From: Prevotella sp. tf2-5
Lineage (GTDB): Bacteria; Bacteroidota; Bacteroidia; Bacteroidales; Bacteroidaceae
Direction of reading: 5' to 3'
Assembly (NCBI RefSeq): GCF_900115435.1
Contig: NZ_FOWK01000001.1
Location: 62,001 to 126,000 of the forward strand
DNA: 64,000 nt
Shown: positions 36,644 through 46,572 of the stretch, in pieces
Layout: each line of letters starts with the position of its first letter
How positions within the stretch are numbered: position 1 is the stretch's first letter
The notes under the pieces: model-generated
Told to the model about the DNA's origin: nothing
Database searches by the model: none
Seen by the model: the letters and a program-made list of their open reading frames with translations, nothing else
Position numbers and translations under genes: made by a program

Positions 36644-37039
36644 TTAATATACGTAACAAAGTACCTCGCCACCAATCTTCAAGTCGGCAGCTTCTTTGTC
36701 TGTCATTACACCTTGGGATGTAGATAAGATGGCAATACCTAATCCGTTAATTACTCTCGGCATGTCTTTGTAACCAGTGTACTTACGAAGACCTGGTGTT
36801 GACACGCGTTTCAGGCACTTGATGGCGTTAGCCTTAGTGGCTGGGTCATACTTCAAAGCCACCTTGATAGTACCCTGAGGGCCGTCCTCAATGAACTTGT
36901 AGTTCAGGATGTAACCCTTCTCGAAGAGGATCTTTGTGATTTCCTTCTTCAAGTTAGACGCAGGAACCTCAACAACACGGTGATGAGCCATGATGGCGTT
37001 TCTGAGTCTGGTCAGATAATCTGCTATTGGATCTGTCAT
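36644..37039 (-). CDS. rpsH: Ribosomal protein uS8
   Basis: A 131-residue 30S assembly protein (MTDPIADYLTRLRNAIMAHH ... STSQGVMTDKEAADLKIGGE). In E. coli it represses the spc operon, but no matching target site was identified here. Confidence 0.98.
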   Translation of the reverse strand: MTDPIADYLTRLRNAIMAHHRVVEVPASNLKKEITKILFEKGYILNYKFIEDGPQGTIKVALKYDPATKANAIKCLKRVSTPGLRKYTGYKDMPRVINGLGIAILSTSQGVMTDKEAADLKIGGEVLCYVY

Positions 37040-37100
37040 AAAATAAATTGTTTAATTAATCGGGACTGCCCCGACAATATTAAAAATAATAATCTCACTC

Positions 37101-37403
37101 TTACCAGCTTGCCTTCTTAACACCTGGAATCAAGCCGTTGGAAGCCATCTCACGGAACTGGATACGTGACAGACCGAACTGACGCATATATCCTTTGGGA
37201 CGACCTGTAATCTTACAACGGTTGTGCAGACGGATGGGATTCGCATTCTTTGGGATGCTCTGGAGCTTGCGAGCAGCCTCGTAAGCCTCTGCGGGATCCT
37301 CAGATGTTGCGATAATCTTCTTCAGTGCCGCACGTTTCTCAGCATAGCGGGCAACCAGTTTAGCACGCTTTACCTCGCGGGCTTTCATTGATTCTTTTGC
37401 CAT
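37101..37403 (-). CDS. rpsN: Ribosomal protein uS14
   Basis: A 100-residue protein of the long, zinc-free type: [20 protein letters not shown] at the start, [20 protein letters not shown] near the end, without the CxxC pairs of the short form. It lies between rplE and rpsH. Confidence 0.98.
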   Translation of the reverse strand: MAKESMKAREVKRAKLVARYAEKRAALKKIIATSEDPAEAYEAARKLQSIPKNANPIRLHNRCKITGRPKGYMRQFGLSRIQFREMASNGLIPGVKKASW

Positions 37404-37408
37404 ATCTC

Positions 37409-37963
37409 TTAATCGTTTTTAGCGTTCTTGAATGGCAGACCGAAGCCCTTCAGCAAAGCATAACCTTCCTCGTCTGTCTTGGCAGAGGTCACGAAGGTAA
37501 TGTTCATACCCTGGATACGGTCTACTGTATCAATATTGATTTCAGGGAAGATAATCTGCTCCTGAACACCGAGTGTGTAATTACCACGACCGTCGAACTT
37601 ACTCTCAATACCCTTGAAGTCACGGATACGAGGAAGAGCTACACGGACGAGCTTCTCCAGGAACTCATACATACGCTCACGGCGCAGTGTAACCATTACA
37701 CCGATAGGCATCTTCTTACGAAGCTTGAAGTTGGCAATATCCTTCTTGGAATATGTGGCAACAGCCTTCTGACCAGTGATGGTCGTAATCTCGTTGATAG
37801 CAACATCGATAATTTTCTTATCCTGTGTTGCATCACCCAAACCCTGATTGATGACAATCTTCTTCAGAACAGGAATCTGCATGGCTGAAGTGTAGTTGAA
37901 CTGCTTCTGCAGAGCTGGAGCAATCTGCTCCTTATACTCTTTCTTTAACTGTGCTGTATCCAT
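37409..37963 (-). CDS. rplE: Ribosomal protein uL5
   Basis: A 184-residue 5S rRNA-binding protein with [20 protein letters not shown] and C-terminal [20 protein letters not shown]. Its ATG overlaps the rplX TAA by one base (TAATG), suggesting coupling. Confidence 0.99.
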   Translation of the reverse strand: MDTAQLKKEYKEQIAPALQKQFNYTSAMQIPVLKKIVINQGLGDATQDKKIIDVAINEITTITGQKAVATYSKKDIANFKLRKKMPIGVMVTLRRERMYEFLEKLVRVALPRIRDFKGIESKFDGRGNYTLGVQEQIIFPEINIDTVDRIQGMNITFVTSAKTDEEGYALLKGFGLPFKNAKND

Positions 37964-38280
37964 TACTTAATTTCCTCCCCTGACTTTTTAGCGATACGAA
38001 TTACGTTCTTACCCTCATGCTTGATAGCAACACGGGTAGCCTTACCGCTCTTCGGATCAATCAGACTTAAATTTGAGATATGTATCGGAGCCTCCTGCTT
38101 GATGACACCACCCTGGGGGTTCTTCGCACTTGGCTTGGCACTCTTAGATACCATATTGACGCCCTCTACCAGAGCTCTCTGCTCTTTGATGAAGACTTTG
38201 AGCACCTTACCCTTCTGGCCTTTGTCCTTGCCAGCGAGGATAATTACCTCATCACCTTTTCTAATATGTAACTTACTCAT
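37963..38280 (-). CDS. rplX: Ribosomal protein uL24
   Basis: A 105-residue 50S assembly initiator with the KOW motif [20 protein letters not shown]. Length and place after rplN are standard. Confidence 0.99.
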   Translation of the reverse strand: MSKLHIRKGDEVIILAGKDKGQKGKVLKVFIKEQRALVEGVNMVSKSAKPSAKNPQGGVIKQEAPIHISNLSLIDPKSGKATRVAIKHEGKNVIRIAKKSGEEIK

Positions 38281-38299
38281 TTCTTGAATGCTTTAAATG

Positions 38300-38665
38300 T
38301 TAAAGAACCTCAGGTGCCAGTGAAACGACCTTCATATTAACGGCACGCAGCTCACGAGCAACAGGACCGAAGATACGGCTGCCACGGAGCTCACCAGCGT
38401 TGTTCAACAGCACACAAGCATTGTCATCGAAACGGATGTACGAGCCATCAGCACGACGAATCTCCTTCTTGGTACGAACAACCAAAGCCTTTGATACTGC
38501 ACCTTTTTTAACATCACTTGTGGGAATGGCGTTCTTGATAGCGACAACAATCACATCACCCACGCTGGCATAACGGCGGCGGGTACCACCCAATACACGG
38601 ATGCAAAGAGCTTCACGTGCACCGCTGTTGTCAGCAACTGTCAGTCTTGTCTCAGTTTGTATCAT
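38300..38665 (-). CDS. rplN: Ribosomal protein uL14
   Basis: A 121-residue protein of the 50S interface, [20 protein letters not shown] and [20 protein letters not shown], highly conserved. Confidence 0.99.
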   Translation of the reverse strand: MIQTETRLTVADNSGAREALCIRVLGGTRRRYASVGDVIVVAIKNAIPTSDVKKGAVSKALVVRTKKEIRRADGSYIRFDDNACVLLNNAGELRGSRIFGPVARELRAVNMKVVSLAPEVL

Positions 38666-38667
38666 AA

Positions 38668-38925
38668 TTACTTAGCTTTTTCTACAATCTGTACTAATCT
38701 CCATCTCTTGGTCTTTGACAAAGGACGGGTCTCCATAACGAGTACTGTATCACCTACGTTGCACTCATTCTTCTCATCGTGTACATGGTATTTCTTTGTC
38801 TTCTGGACAAACTTACCATAAATAGGGTGCTTCTCCTTGAACTTAGCAGCAATAACAATGGTTTTATCCATCTTGTTACTGATAACGACACCCTGTCTTG
38901 TCTTTCTTAAATTTCTTGTTTCCAT
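38668..38925 (-). CDS. rpsQ: Ribosomal protein uS17
   Basis: A 30S OB-fold protein. The start at 38925 ([20 protein letters not shown]) matches the family; the in-frame ATG at 38934 is closer to rpmC. There are 85 residues, with [20 protein letters not shown] at the C-terminus. Confidence 0.96.
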   Translation of the reverse strand: METRNLRKTRQGVVISNKMDKTIVIAAKFKEKHPIYGKFVQKTKKYHVHDEKNECNVGDTVLVMETRPLSKTKRWRLVQIVEKAK

Positions 38926-38936
38926 CTGGACCATTA

Positions 38937-39131
38937 TTATTTGTTAAGTTCTCTTTGACGGAGCTCTGTCTTCATACGGGCGATATCACGACGTGCGGCC
39001 TTAATCTGTGATGGATTCTCCATAGGTGTAATGGCATGATTCAACTTCATCTGGTTGTACTTAGCAACCTCGGCTTCCAGTCTCTCAGCCAAATCCTTGG
39101 TCTCAATCTCTTTTAATTCCTTGCTTTTCAT
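38937..39131 (-). CDS. rpmC: Ribosomal protein uL29
   Basis: A 64-residue two-helix protein at the exit tunnel ([20 protein letters not shown], then [20 protein letters not shown]). Confidence 0.98.
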   Translation of the reverse strand: MKSKELKEIETKDLAERLEAEVAKYNQMKLNHAITPMENPSQIKAARRDIARMKTELRQRELNK

Positions 39132-39136
39132 ACTTC

Positions 39137-39565
39137 TTAAGCGTTTTTATCGTAATCGCGTCTAACAACAAACTTAGTCTTTACGGGCAACTTCTGAGCA
39201 CCGAGGCGAAGTGCCTCCTTGGCAGTCTCAAAAGAAACGCCTTCTACTTCAAAGAGGATACGTCCTGGAGTTACAGGAGCCACCCAACCTGCAGGGTCAC
39301 CTTTACCTTTACCCATACGTACGTCAGCAGGCTTACGAGTAATAGGTTTGTCCGGGAAGATGCGAATCCATACTTGACCCTCACGGTTCATATAACGGTT
39401 GATAGCAACACGAGCTGCCTCAATCTGACGGCTGTCAATCCATTTGGCATCCAATGTCTTGATGCCGAATGAGCCGAAAGCCAGTTGTGTACCTCTGTGG
39501 GCGTTGCCTTTATTGCCGCGTCCGTCTTGAGGTCTTCTATATCTTACTCTCTTAGGCTGTAACAT
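39137..39565 (-). CDS. rplP: Ribosomal protein uL16
   Basis: A 142-residue protein near the A site: [40 protein letters not shown] and [20 protein letters not shown]. It is intact and in the normal place after rpsC. Confidence 0.99.
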   Translation of the reverse strand: MLQPKRVRYRRPQDGRGNKGNAHRGTQLAFGSFGIKTLDAKWIDSRQIEAARVAINRYMNREGQVWIRIFPDKPITRKPADVRMGKGKGDPAGWVAPVTPGRILFEVEGVSFETAKEALRLGAQKLPVKTKFVVRRDYDKNA

Positions 39566-39589
39566 GATAGCTTCTTACTTTAATGTTAA

Positions 39590-40312
39590 TTACTTTTTCT
39601 TATTACGGAACTTTCTGCCACCAGTGCTACTACCGCTGTTACGGCTTGCGCCTTTCTCCTGAGTGAAGTTTGGGGCCAAATCAACTTTACCATAGATCTC
39701 ACCACGGCAAATCCAAACCTTCAAGCCCAGCAGTCCGACTTTCGTCAGAGCCTCAGCCTGGCAGTAATCAATATCAGCACGGAAAGTGTGTAGAGGTGTA
39801 CGACCCTCCTTAATCATCTCGCTGCGGGCAATTTCCGCACCATTCAGACGACCAGAGATCTGTACCTTGATACCCTCGGCACCAGCACGCATAGTGTTAG
39901 CCACAGCCATCTTGATAGCACGACGGTAAGCAATCTTACCCTCTATCTGGCGAGCGATGTTGTTGGCAACAATCGTAGCGTCAAGTTCCGGTTTCTTTAC
40001 TTCAAAGATATTAATCTGAATCTCCTTGTCATAGAGTTTCTTCAGCTCTTCCTTCAACTTATCGACATCCTGTCCACCCTTACCAATGACAAGACCCGGA
40101 CGGGCAGTGCAGATAGTGATGGTTACCAGTTTCAATGTACGTTCGATGACAATCTTCGACACGCTTGCCTTGGCAAGACGCTCATTGAGGTACTTACGGA
40201 TTTTCTGATCCTCTACCAGGTTATCTCCGAAGTCCTTGCCTCCGAACCAATTTGAGTCCCAACCTTTAACGATACCAAGGCGGTTGCTAATTGGATTAAC
40301 TTTCTGTCCCAT
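39590..40312 (-). CDS. rpsC: Ribosomal protein uS3
   Basis: A 240-residue 30S protein with a KH domain ([20 protein letters not shown]) and the C-terminal fold [20 protein letters not shown]. The tail is basic and serine-rich ([15 protein letters not shown]). It forms part of the mRNA entry channel. Confidence 0.99.
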   Translation of the reverse strand: MGQKVNPISNRLGIVKGWDSNWFGGKDFGDNLVEDQKIRKYLNERLAKASVSKIVIERTLKLVTITICTARPGLVIGKGGQDVDKLKEELKKLYDKEIQINIFEVKKPELDATIVANNIARQIEGKIAYRRAIKMAVANTMRAGAEGIKVQISGRLNGAEIARSEMIKEGRTPLHTFRADIDYCQAEALTKVGLLGLKVWICRGEIYGKVDLAPNFTQEKGASRNSGSSTGGRKFRNKKK

Positions 40313-40317
40313 ACTTC

Positions 40318-40719
40318 TTACTTATCATTAGTTTTAGCGTCGACAAACAGAGTCACATGGTTCGAACGCTTACGGATACGATAGCCACGACCCTGAGGTG
40401 CCGGTCTCATACGTTTCATTGTCACACCTTCGTCAACGAAGACACGGCTAACATACAATTCGCCGTCTTCTGCCTTGCGGTCATTCTTCGCCTCCCAGTT
40501 AGCAATAGCTGAACGGAGAAGCTTCTCTACGTCAGCTGCAGCATGTTTCTTTGAGAATCTCAATACGCCAAGAGCGCGGTTAACCTCCATGCCGCGGATC
40601 ATGTCAACGACATAACGCATCTTGCGTGGAGAAGAAGGAACACCTTTCAGCTTTGCAAAATTCTGTGTCTTATTGGCTGCCTTTCTTTTCTCAGCCGCTA
40701 ATCTTTTTCTTGCTCCCAT
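40318..40719 (-). CDS. rplV: Ribosomal protein uL22
   Basis: A 133-residue exit-tunnel protein ([20 protein letters not shown]; tunnel-lip segment [20 protein letters not shown]). Its ATG is directly preceded by five perfect copies of a 7-bp repeat, so its translation initiation region is unusual. Confidence 0.98.
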   Translation of the reverse strand: MGARKRLAAEKRKAANKTQNFAKLKGVPSSPRKMRYVVDMIRGMEVNRALGVLRFSKKHAAADVEKLLRSAIANWEAKNDRKAEDGELYVSRVFVDEGVTMKRMRPAPQGRGYRIRKRSNHVTLFVDAKTNDK

Positions 40720-40722
40720 TAT

Positions 40723-40757
40723 AATTCTTAATTCTTAATTCTTAATTCTTAATTCTT
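40723..40757 (-). repeat. Five perfect copies of a 7-bp repeat before rplV
   Basis: The plus strand reads AATTCTT five times in a row (minus strand AAGAATT), filling most of the 48-nt gap between rpsS and rplV and ending 3 nt before the rplV start codon. Such an array can change copy number by slippage. Confidence 0.95.
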
Positions 40758-40767
40758 ATCCCTGGGA

Positions 40768-41034
40768 TTACTTCTTGTTTCCGGCATGACCACCGAAACG
40801 ACGCGTCGGAGAGAACTCACCGAGCTTGTGTCCTACCATGTTCTCGGTAATGTAAACAGGGATGAATTTATTTCCATTGTGAACTGCAACTGTATGTCCC
40901 ACGAAATCCGGGGAAATCATTGAAGCTCTTGCCCATGTCTTAACGACATTCTTCTTACCACTCTCGTTCATAGCGAGAATTTTTTTCTCGAGTGATACGT
41001 TGATGTACGGGCCTTTTTTTAATGAACGACTCAT
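40768..41034 (-). CDS. rpsS: Ribosomal protein uS19
   Basis: An 88-residue 30S head protein ([20 protein letters not shown] ... [20 protein letters not shown]), canonical. Confidence 0.99.
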   Translation of the reverse strand: MSRSLKKGPYINVSLEKKILAMNESGKKNVVKTWARASMISPDFVGHTVAVHNGNKFIPVYITENMVGHKLGEFSPTRRFGGHAGNKK

Positions 41035-41058
41035 AATTTTCTCTAATTAACTTCGTGA

Positions 41059-41886
41059 TTACTTCTTGTTAGCTCTTTCAATAATGTACTTGTTTGAAAG
41101 CTTCTTAGGTGCACGAGTCTTAAGACCCTTAGCATACAAGCCCTTACGTGAGCGTGGGTGTCCTCCAGACTGACGTCCTTCACCACCACCCATTGGGTGA
41201 TCATGCGGGTTCATAACAACACCACGGTTGTGAGGACGACGACCCAGCCAGCGTGAGCGACCAGCCTTACCAGACTGCTCCAAAGCGTGATCTGAGTTAC
41301 CTACACTACCTACAGTAGCCTTACAAGCAGAGAGAATCTGACGAGTCTCACCAGAAGGAAGCTTAATTACACAATAGCTGCCCTCACGAGAAGTCAACTG
41401 AGCGAAATTACCTGCCGAACGAACGAGCTTGGCACCCTGACCGGGACGCATCTCAATGTTGTGGATGACGGTACCAACAGGAATGTTGGCAAGGGGGAGA
41501 GCATTACCTACCTCAGGTGCTGCCTCCGAGCCAGACATCAGGGTCGTACCAACCTGCAGTCCATTAGGAGCAATGATATAACGTTTCTCACCATCAGCGT
41601 AGAACAACAATGCGATACGTGCCGAACGATTCGGATCGTACTCGATTGTCTTAACTACAGCTGGAACACCATCTTTCTCTCGTTTGAAGTCGATCAGACG
41701 ATACTTCTTCTTGTGACCGCCGCCCATGTAACGGACAGTCATTTTACCGGTGTTGTTTCGACCACCGGTAGAACGCTTACCGTAAACGAGAGACTTCTCT
41801 GGCACGGATGCAGTAATATCCTCGAACGTGCCAATAATCTTGTGTCTTTGACCCGGAGTTACGGGTTTTAATTTACGTACTGCCAT
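41059..41886 (-). CDS. rplB: Ribosomal protein uL2
   Basis: A 275-residue peptidyl-transferase-region protein. The conserved histidine loop is present in [20 protein letters not shown]. The N-terminus ([20 protein letters not shown]) is typical for Bacteroidetes. Confidence 0.99.
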   Translation of the reverse strand: MAVRKLKPVTPGQRHKIIGTFEDITASVPEKSLVYGKRSTGGRNNTGKMTVRYMGGGHKKKYRLIDFKREKDGVPAVVKTIEYDPNRSARIALLFYADGEKRYIIAPNGLQVGTTLMSGSEAAPEVGNALPLANIPVGTVIHNIEMRPGQGAKLVRSAGNFAQLTSREGSYCVIKLPSGETRQILSACKATVGSVGNSDHALEQSGKAGRSRWLGRRPHNRGVVMNPHDHPMGGGEGRQSGGHPRSRKGLYAKGLKTRAPKKLSNKYIIERANKK

Positions 41887-41892
41887 TTCTTA

Positions 41893-42252
41893 TTAAATAT
41901 TGCTGTAAAAATCAATGGTATCGCCCTCCTTAAGAGTAACGATTGCTTTCTTGAACGCATTCTTCTGACCTCTCACGAGACCAGCCTTGGTATAACGTTG
42001 TGAGCGTTTACCAGCATAGCGAAGCGTATTTACACTCTCAACTGTCACATTATACTGAGCCTCAACCTCTGCCTTAATCTCCAGCTTATTTGCCTCTGGC
42101 TTAACGATGAAACCATACTGGGCATGAGCCTTCTTGGTCACCATCTCACCTTTATGAGCGCCGGTCTTAGCTTTGAAAGTCCTGTCGGTAGAAGACTTCT
42201 CAGTAATATTGTTCATTTTCTCTGAAATCAGAGGCTTGATAATATATGCCAT
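41893..42252 (-). CDS. rplW: Ribosomal protein uL23 with an internal insertion
   Basis: A 119-residue docking-site protein at the tunnel exit. Compared with the ~96-residue Bacteroides form I know, about 23 residues (approximately 18-42, including TDRTFKAKTGAHKGEMVTKK) are inserted between EKMNNITEK and the conserved FIVKPEANKLEIK. The C-terminus (VTLKEGDTIDFYSNI) is normal. The insertion is in frame and basic, so the protein is presumably functional. Confidence 0.96.
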   Translation of the reverse strand: MAYIIKPLISEKMNNITEKSSTDRTFKAKTGAHKGEMVTKKAHAQYGFIVKPEANKLEIKAEVEAQYNVTVESVNTLRYAGKRSQRYTKAGLVRGQKNAFKKAIVTLKEGDTIDFYSNI

Positions 42253-42270
42253 ATCTTATGTCTCCTATCT

Positions 42271-42900
42271 TTATTTGTTTAATACACTGTCGATAGTCTT
42301 CAGCGAATTTTCGGTAATCACCATCACATCAGCGTTCAAAACCTTGTAAGTATTGAGTGATGCGGCAAGGATAACCTCTGAGCGCTGCAAGTTGCGAGCC
42401 GACAAATATACATTCTTATTTGACTCAGGCAATACCATGAGTAACTTCTTACCCTCTACGTTGAGATTCTTGGCAATGCTCAAGAAGTCCTTCGTCTTTG
42501 GAGCCTCAAAATTAAAGTCCTCAACAATGATGATGGCATTTTCCTTAGCCTTATATGAGAGGGCTGACTTGCGGGCAAGAAGAGTCACCTTCTTATTCAA
42601 TTTAAAACGATAGTCACGGGGACGTGGACCAAACACGCGACCACCACCACGCAACAGAGGTGAGTTAATATCACCATGACGAGCACCGCCACCACCTTTC
42701 TGACGACCTAGCTTGCGGGTTGAACCAGCATGCTCACTTCTCTCTTTTGCCTTAGCAGTTCCCTGACGCTGATCAGCAAGATAACGCTTTACGTCAAGAT
42801 AAATAACATGGTCGTTAGGCTCAATTCCGAAGATAGACTCGTTCAACGTAACCTTTCTTCCAGTCTCCTGACCTTTGATATTCAATACGTTAATTTCCAT
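42271..42900 (-). CDS. rplD: Ribosomal protein uL4
   Basis: A 209-residue 50S protein with the extended tunnel loop [20 protein letters not shown] and [20 protein letters not shown]. In E. coli L4 represses the S10 operon; whether this happens here is unknown. Confidence 0.99.
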   Translation of the reverse strand: MEINVLNIKGQETGRKVTLNESIFGIEPNDHVIYLDVKRYLADQRQGTAKAKERSEHAGSTRKLGRQKGGGGARHGDINSPLLRGGGRVFGPRPRDYRFKLNKKVTLLARKSALSYKAKENAIIIVEDFNFEAPKTKDFLSIAKNLNVEGKKLLMVLPESNKNVYLSARNLQRSEVILAASLNTYKVLNADVMVITENSLKTIDSVLNK

Positions 42901-42903
42901 AGC

Positions 42904-43518
42904 TTACTTCTGAATTAAAACAGTTGAACCATTACAACCAGCGCAACTACCTTTCACAAGGATGAGGTTATGCTCTGGTATAACCTTTAACACACGAAGG
43001 TTCTGCGTTGTCACGCGGTCGCCACCCATCTGGCCACCCATGCGCATTCCCTTAAACACCTTGGCGGGATAAGAACAAGCACCGATAGATCCCGGTTTAC
43101 GGGCGCGGTCGTCCTGACCGTGTGTAGCCTGACCTACACCACCAAAACCGTGACGCTTCATAACACCCTGGAAACCCTTACCTTTTGAGGTACCAACGAC
43201 ATCAACAAACTCTGTGTCGTTGAAAAGCTCCACTGTGATGGTGTCACCGAGGTTATGCTCCTCGTCAAACTTGAACTCGGCCAAGTGGGCCTTTGGTGTT
43301 GTACCCGCCTTCTTGAAAATACCCTGCATAGCCTTGGTAGTATTCTTTTCTTTCTTCTCACCATAAGCTAACTGAAGGGCGGCATAACCGTCTTTCTCGA
43401 CGGTCTTTACCTGAGTAACAACACAAGGACCAGCTTCGATAACAGTGCACGGTACATTTTTACCGTCGGCACTGAAAACGGATGTCATTCCGATTTTTCT
43501 TCCAATTAATCCTGGCAT
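42904..43518 (-). CDS. rplC: Ribosomal protein uL3
   Basis: A 204-residue 50S assembly protein ([60 protein letters not shown]). It is the first gene of this 29-gene operon. rpsJ, which normally precedes it, is 12.4 kb away. A ~180-nt leader precedes the ATG. Confidence 0.99.
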   Translation of the reverse strand: MPGLIGRKIGMTSVFSADGKNVPCTVIEAGPCVVTQVKTVEKDGYAALQLAYGEKKEKNTTKAMQGIFKKAGTTPKAHLAEFKFDEEHNLGDTITVELFNDTEFVDVVGTSKGKGFQGVMKRHGFGGVGQATHGQDDRARKPGSIGACSYPAKVFKGMRMGGQMGGDRVTTQNLRVLKVIPEHNLILVKGSCAGCNGSTVLIQK

Positions 43519-43702
43519 TTCAGTTTAAAATTTAAATAATAATGTGAATATATTCTTTTTCTTTTTAAGTGTCATCTCGCTTTTCTCTAGCCCGCAAATA
43601 CACTCAAAAAGAACTCATCACTTCTTCTAAACTGAAGGTAAATCGCTCTTTCTCAAGGTATTGTTAGCCGTCGAGCCAGCGCAATACGCACTTTAGCGGC
43701 TG
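43519..43702 (-). other. Long 5' leader of the rplC operon
   Basis: About 180 nt lie between the probable transcription start near 43696 and the rplC ATG. The promoter-proximal half is GC-richer and could fold, while the last 60 nt are A/T-rich. This is a candidate site for ribosomal-protein feedback; I could not match it to a known leader class. Confidence 0.4.
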
Positions 43703-43734
43703 CAAAGGTACACATAATAAATGAGGTACGCAAC
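43703..43734 (-). promoter_or_regulatory. Promoter of the rplC-rplQ operon
   Basis: On the minus strand GTTG (43734-43731) is followed after 20 nt by TACCTTTG (43710-43703), a strong Bacteroidetes match. Confidence 0.75.
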
Positions 43735-43752
43735 ACTATTTACGTACCTCAT
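43721..43752 (-). terminator. Hairpin between the 920-residue protein gene and the rplC promoter
   Basis: ATGAGGTACG (43721-43730) and CGTACCTCAT (43743-43752) form a perfect 10-bp stem with a 12-nt loop, followed on the minus strand by a modest T-rich stretch. It may end the upstream operon. It overlaps the -33 region of the rplC promoter, so an operator role is also possible. Confidence 0.5.
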
Positions 43753-43786
43753 AACATTATTTAAGATTTTTTATCTTTTTCAACCT

Positions 43787-46549
43787 TTATTTAAGAAGTA
43801 TCTTCTTTCCGTTCATAATATACATGCCGTGCTGCGTGGGTTTGTCAACATACTTTCTTCCCTGCAAATCATACCATACATCATTCTGAAGATTATGGGG
43901 CACGGTAATGGTGATGACACGAAGCACGTCACCCCCTCCGGCGATATTCAGCAGGATCTTATTGAGCGGATTGCTTCCCGGTATTCCAAGACCATTACCC
44001 AAGTCGACGAGGAAGTAGCCATTGAAAGCACCGACCTCATGATGTTCTGTCGGAACATGGATATTGTCATCAGTACCCACATAAAGATTAGAAGCATTAT
44101 TGCCTGTGAGCATCACAGGATCATAAGTGCCCACAAACTGCACCTTGCCATCGTTACTGGTTATAGCCATCTCAGCGGCTTCCGTCGTCTTGATGGTGAC
44201 ATTGTCAAACTCAGGATTGACAATCTCACTTGACGCCGTAGTCTCCCATTCCAGGAAATAAGGCTTACCAGGTTCTATGACATGTGCTGTCTTAAAGTTA
44301 AGAGTCACTACACCACTTTCTGCATCATAGCCAGTCGGAGTAGTATAGTCAACCTTGTCAACCACATCCAGTTCATAGAGGACTGCCCCATCAAGTGGAG
44401 TTGAACTGATAGATTCACTAATAATGTCAAAAGGCAAACAAATAGTGTTCCACTTATGATTCTTATACAATTTATGTCCATCGAGCACTACTTTCTTGAT
44501 GGTTCTACCCTTGTACTGCTCTATCTGCGAACTATTGTCCTCCATCTCCTTAAAGACAAGCTCCGTTACCTTTGGAGGCACATCCGCATCGCTCAGGTAG
44601 AACACTTCCCTCTTGTAGGCACTATGGTACTTCATATAGATTTCTCCGTTGGGCAAGATATCGGTCGGTAACGAGTTCCTGAACACATAGATGTCACCTT
44701 CCTTCGTGAAACGATAGATGTCCGGACCACCCATAACCTTACCGTCAGACACCCTCAATTTATTGTTCTCGGGTATATAGGCATCGTCAGCCCTCGTCAG
44801 CGGGATATGATAAGTGGCACCAGCATTGTCGGTATGCAAGAGGATGATATCCCCCATCGGCACCTCCTCTATGGAACTCAGAATGATTCTTTCTGTGTCT
44901 TCATTCACACCCAGCACTTCATGGGCATCAATGGTCAACAGGCCCAAACCGTCGAAGTCGAGTTCACTCTTCGCCTTATGGGGCGTGAAAGTATAGCCCT
45001 CGGGGAAGCGCAATATCTCGCACACTTCACCTATCGACTGGGTACCCATGCACAAACGATAATAGTCCGCATCGCCATAGACATAGACCTTCAGCGTAAC
45101 CAGTCCCTCCATATAGACCGCCTCTGGTTTCACATTGGATAGTGTGTCGAGTAGTACACTGTCAGCCAGGTTGTTATAGTCATAGAGTCTCGACTTCAGC
45201 TCGTGGCCTTTCGTGTCAGACATCACCAGCTGAACCTTGGTAGATGTCTTGATACCGTAGAGGCGCATGCTCAATAAAGCTTTGCCATGCAGATACGAGA
45301 AGCCCTCAGCCATCCGGAAACTCACAGACACATATTTATTTGCATCAAATTCGTCTGGTACCTCTATCTGTGCAGAGAGGCTGTCCAGGGGTTCTCCTGC
45401 CACCACGTTCAGTCCGCCGTTGACCGTCAGGTCGGAGACATCATAAAGCAGACTACCTGCCCCTTCGGGTTTCTGTACCGTCACAAGTTCATCCTTGACG
45501 GTTGCGGTATCAGGCATCCAGGTCATGAAATTGTCACTTCCAGGATAAGAGGCAGAGATGGATACAAGCTTAATATCCTCTTTGATATCAATCTGGATAG
45601 AGTCCTTGTCTGATACATAATAAAGTAAAGTCGACACATAGTTGCCTTCCTTATCTTGTGTCGTCGTGTACTGTGTACTAGTACTATCGGCGATAGTAGT
45701 AGCACTCAATGCGTCTTTAGTCACCATGCGGTAGATGGTGCCATAGCGAGCAGGGAGAGTGAACTTCGTTCCCGCTCCCACGTCGGCATAGCCTAAGTCC
45801 TTATTGTTCTCATTATCAATCCAACCATAGGTAGCGTCACACGACATATTCAAGTCAATGAAGTTAGAGTCAAAGAAAGTCGGTTTTACAAAACAGCACC
45901 TCCCTTGGAAATTTCGGAACAGTGCGACACTGTCCGGTTTGTCGAAGTCCCATACCGGTGCTACGGTGGCATCGCCGAAGTCCGACTCGTTCAACACGTA
46001 ATTGGGAGTCATCACCACGTCGGCTGTCAGTATGTCCTTCACAATCAGGTTAGGATTCTTCGACCGGTCCACTTGATAGGTCTTGCCGTTACTACCCTTA
46101 AAGGACGAGACGGTATAGCCGAAGGCGCGCAGTTTCTCAAACTTATGGCAATAGAAATTTGGTCCCAAATAAATAACACCATTCGGAGCTGCATATTTCA
46201 CATGGGGCGTGCCTTCAAAAATGAACTTGTAGTTCTCTATATAACGAGCCTCAATGGCACAATCGGCAACAGCCTTCACCTCCAACACGTTATTGAAGTC
46301 ATTCTCCACCTTCGTCTCGTTCATATACCATTCCACATGCCAGGCCCTGTCCACAGCGGCTGTGAACTTGACTATTGCGTTGTCTGCAACGGTCGCGCCC
46401 GATGAAATAGGAGTTCCGTCTGTTGTCACGACAAGGTCCACAAGAGAGGAAGGCTTGTTAGTAACCTTGAAAGTGACGGTGACATCAGCCATGACGGTCA
46501 TACCACACAGCCATAAGACAAATAGTATTATAGATTTTCTCATTTTCAT
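43787..46549 (-). CDS. Secreted T9SS-type protein, protease-less paralogue of the C10 protease tail
   Basis: A signal peptide (SIILFVLWLCGMTVMA) leads into ~900 residues that align along their whole length with residues ~607-1508 of the C10 protease encoded just upstream. Shared landmarks include IFEGTPHVKYA, NGVIYLGPNFYCHKFEKLRA, DFDKPDSVA, VGAGTKF and ARYGTIYRM. The end (DVWYDLQGRKYVDKPTQHGM, then YIMNGKKILLK) fits a T9SS type A sorting tail. No catalytic domain is visible. With 23 nt after the protease stop, the two are probably cotranscribed. It may be a surface scaffold or decoy partner of the protease; the function is unknown. The 3' 410 bp are almost identical between the two genes. 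Confidence 0.82.
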   Translation of the reverse strand: MKMRKSIILFVLWLCGMTVMADVTVTFKVTNKPSSLVDLVVTTDGTPISSGATVADNAIVKFTAAVDRAWHVEWYMNETKVENDFNNVLEVKAVADCAIEARYIENYKFIFEGTPHVKYAAPNGVIYLGPNFYCHKFEKLRAFGYTVSSFKGSNGKTYQVDRSKNPNLIVKDILTADVVMTPNYVLNESDFGDATVAPVWDFDKPDSVALFRNFQGRCCFVKPTFFDSNFIDLNMSCDATYGWIDNENNKDLGYADVGAGTKFTLPARYGTIYRMVTKDALSATTIADSTSTQYTTTQDKEGNYVSTLLYYVSDKDSIQIDIKEDIKLVSISASYPGSDNFMTWMPDTATVKDELVTVQKPEGAGSLLYDVSDLTVNGGLNVVAGEPLDSLSAQIEVPDEFDANKYVSVSFRMAEGFSYLHGKALLSMRLYGIKTSTKVQLVMSDTKGHELKSRLYDYNNLADSVLLDTLSNVKPEAVYMEGLVTLKVYVYGDADYYRLCMGTQSIGEVCEILRFPEGYTFTPHKAKSELDFDGLGLLTIDAHEVLGVNEDTERIILSSIEEVPMGDIILLHTDNAGATYHIPLTRADDAYIPENNKLRVSDGKVMGGPDIYRFTKEGDIYVFRNSLPTDILPNGEIYMKYHSAYKREVFYLSDADVPPKVTELVFKEMEDNSSQIEQYKGRTIKKVVLDGHKLYKNHKWNTICLPFDIISESISSTPLDGAVLYELDVVDKVDYTTPTGYDAESGVVTLNFKTAHVIEPGKPYFLEWETTASSEIVNPEFDNVTIKTTEAAEMAITSNDGKVQFVGTYDPVMLTGNNASNLYVGTDDNIHVPTEHHEVGAFNGYFLVDLGNGLGIPGSNPLNKILLNIAGGGDVLRVITITVPHNLQNDVWYDLQGRKYVDKPTQHGMYIMNGKKILLK

Positions 46550-46572
46550 AGGTCTTATTAATTATTATGAAT

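Noticed and set aside
43721..43752. Transposon end or attachment site at the rplC-side boundary of the inserted block
   Set aside because: The 10-bp inverted repeat is adequately explained as a hairpin terminator or operator. I found no matching sequence at the rpsJ side and no integrase or transposase.
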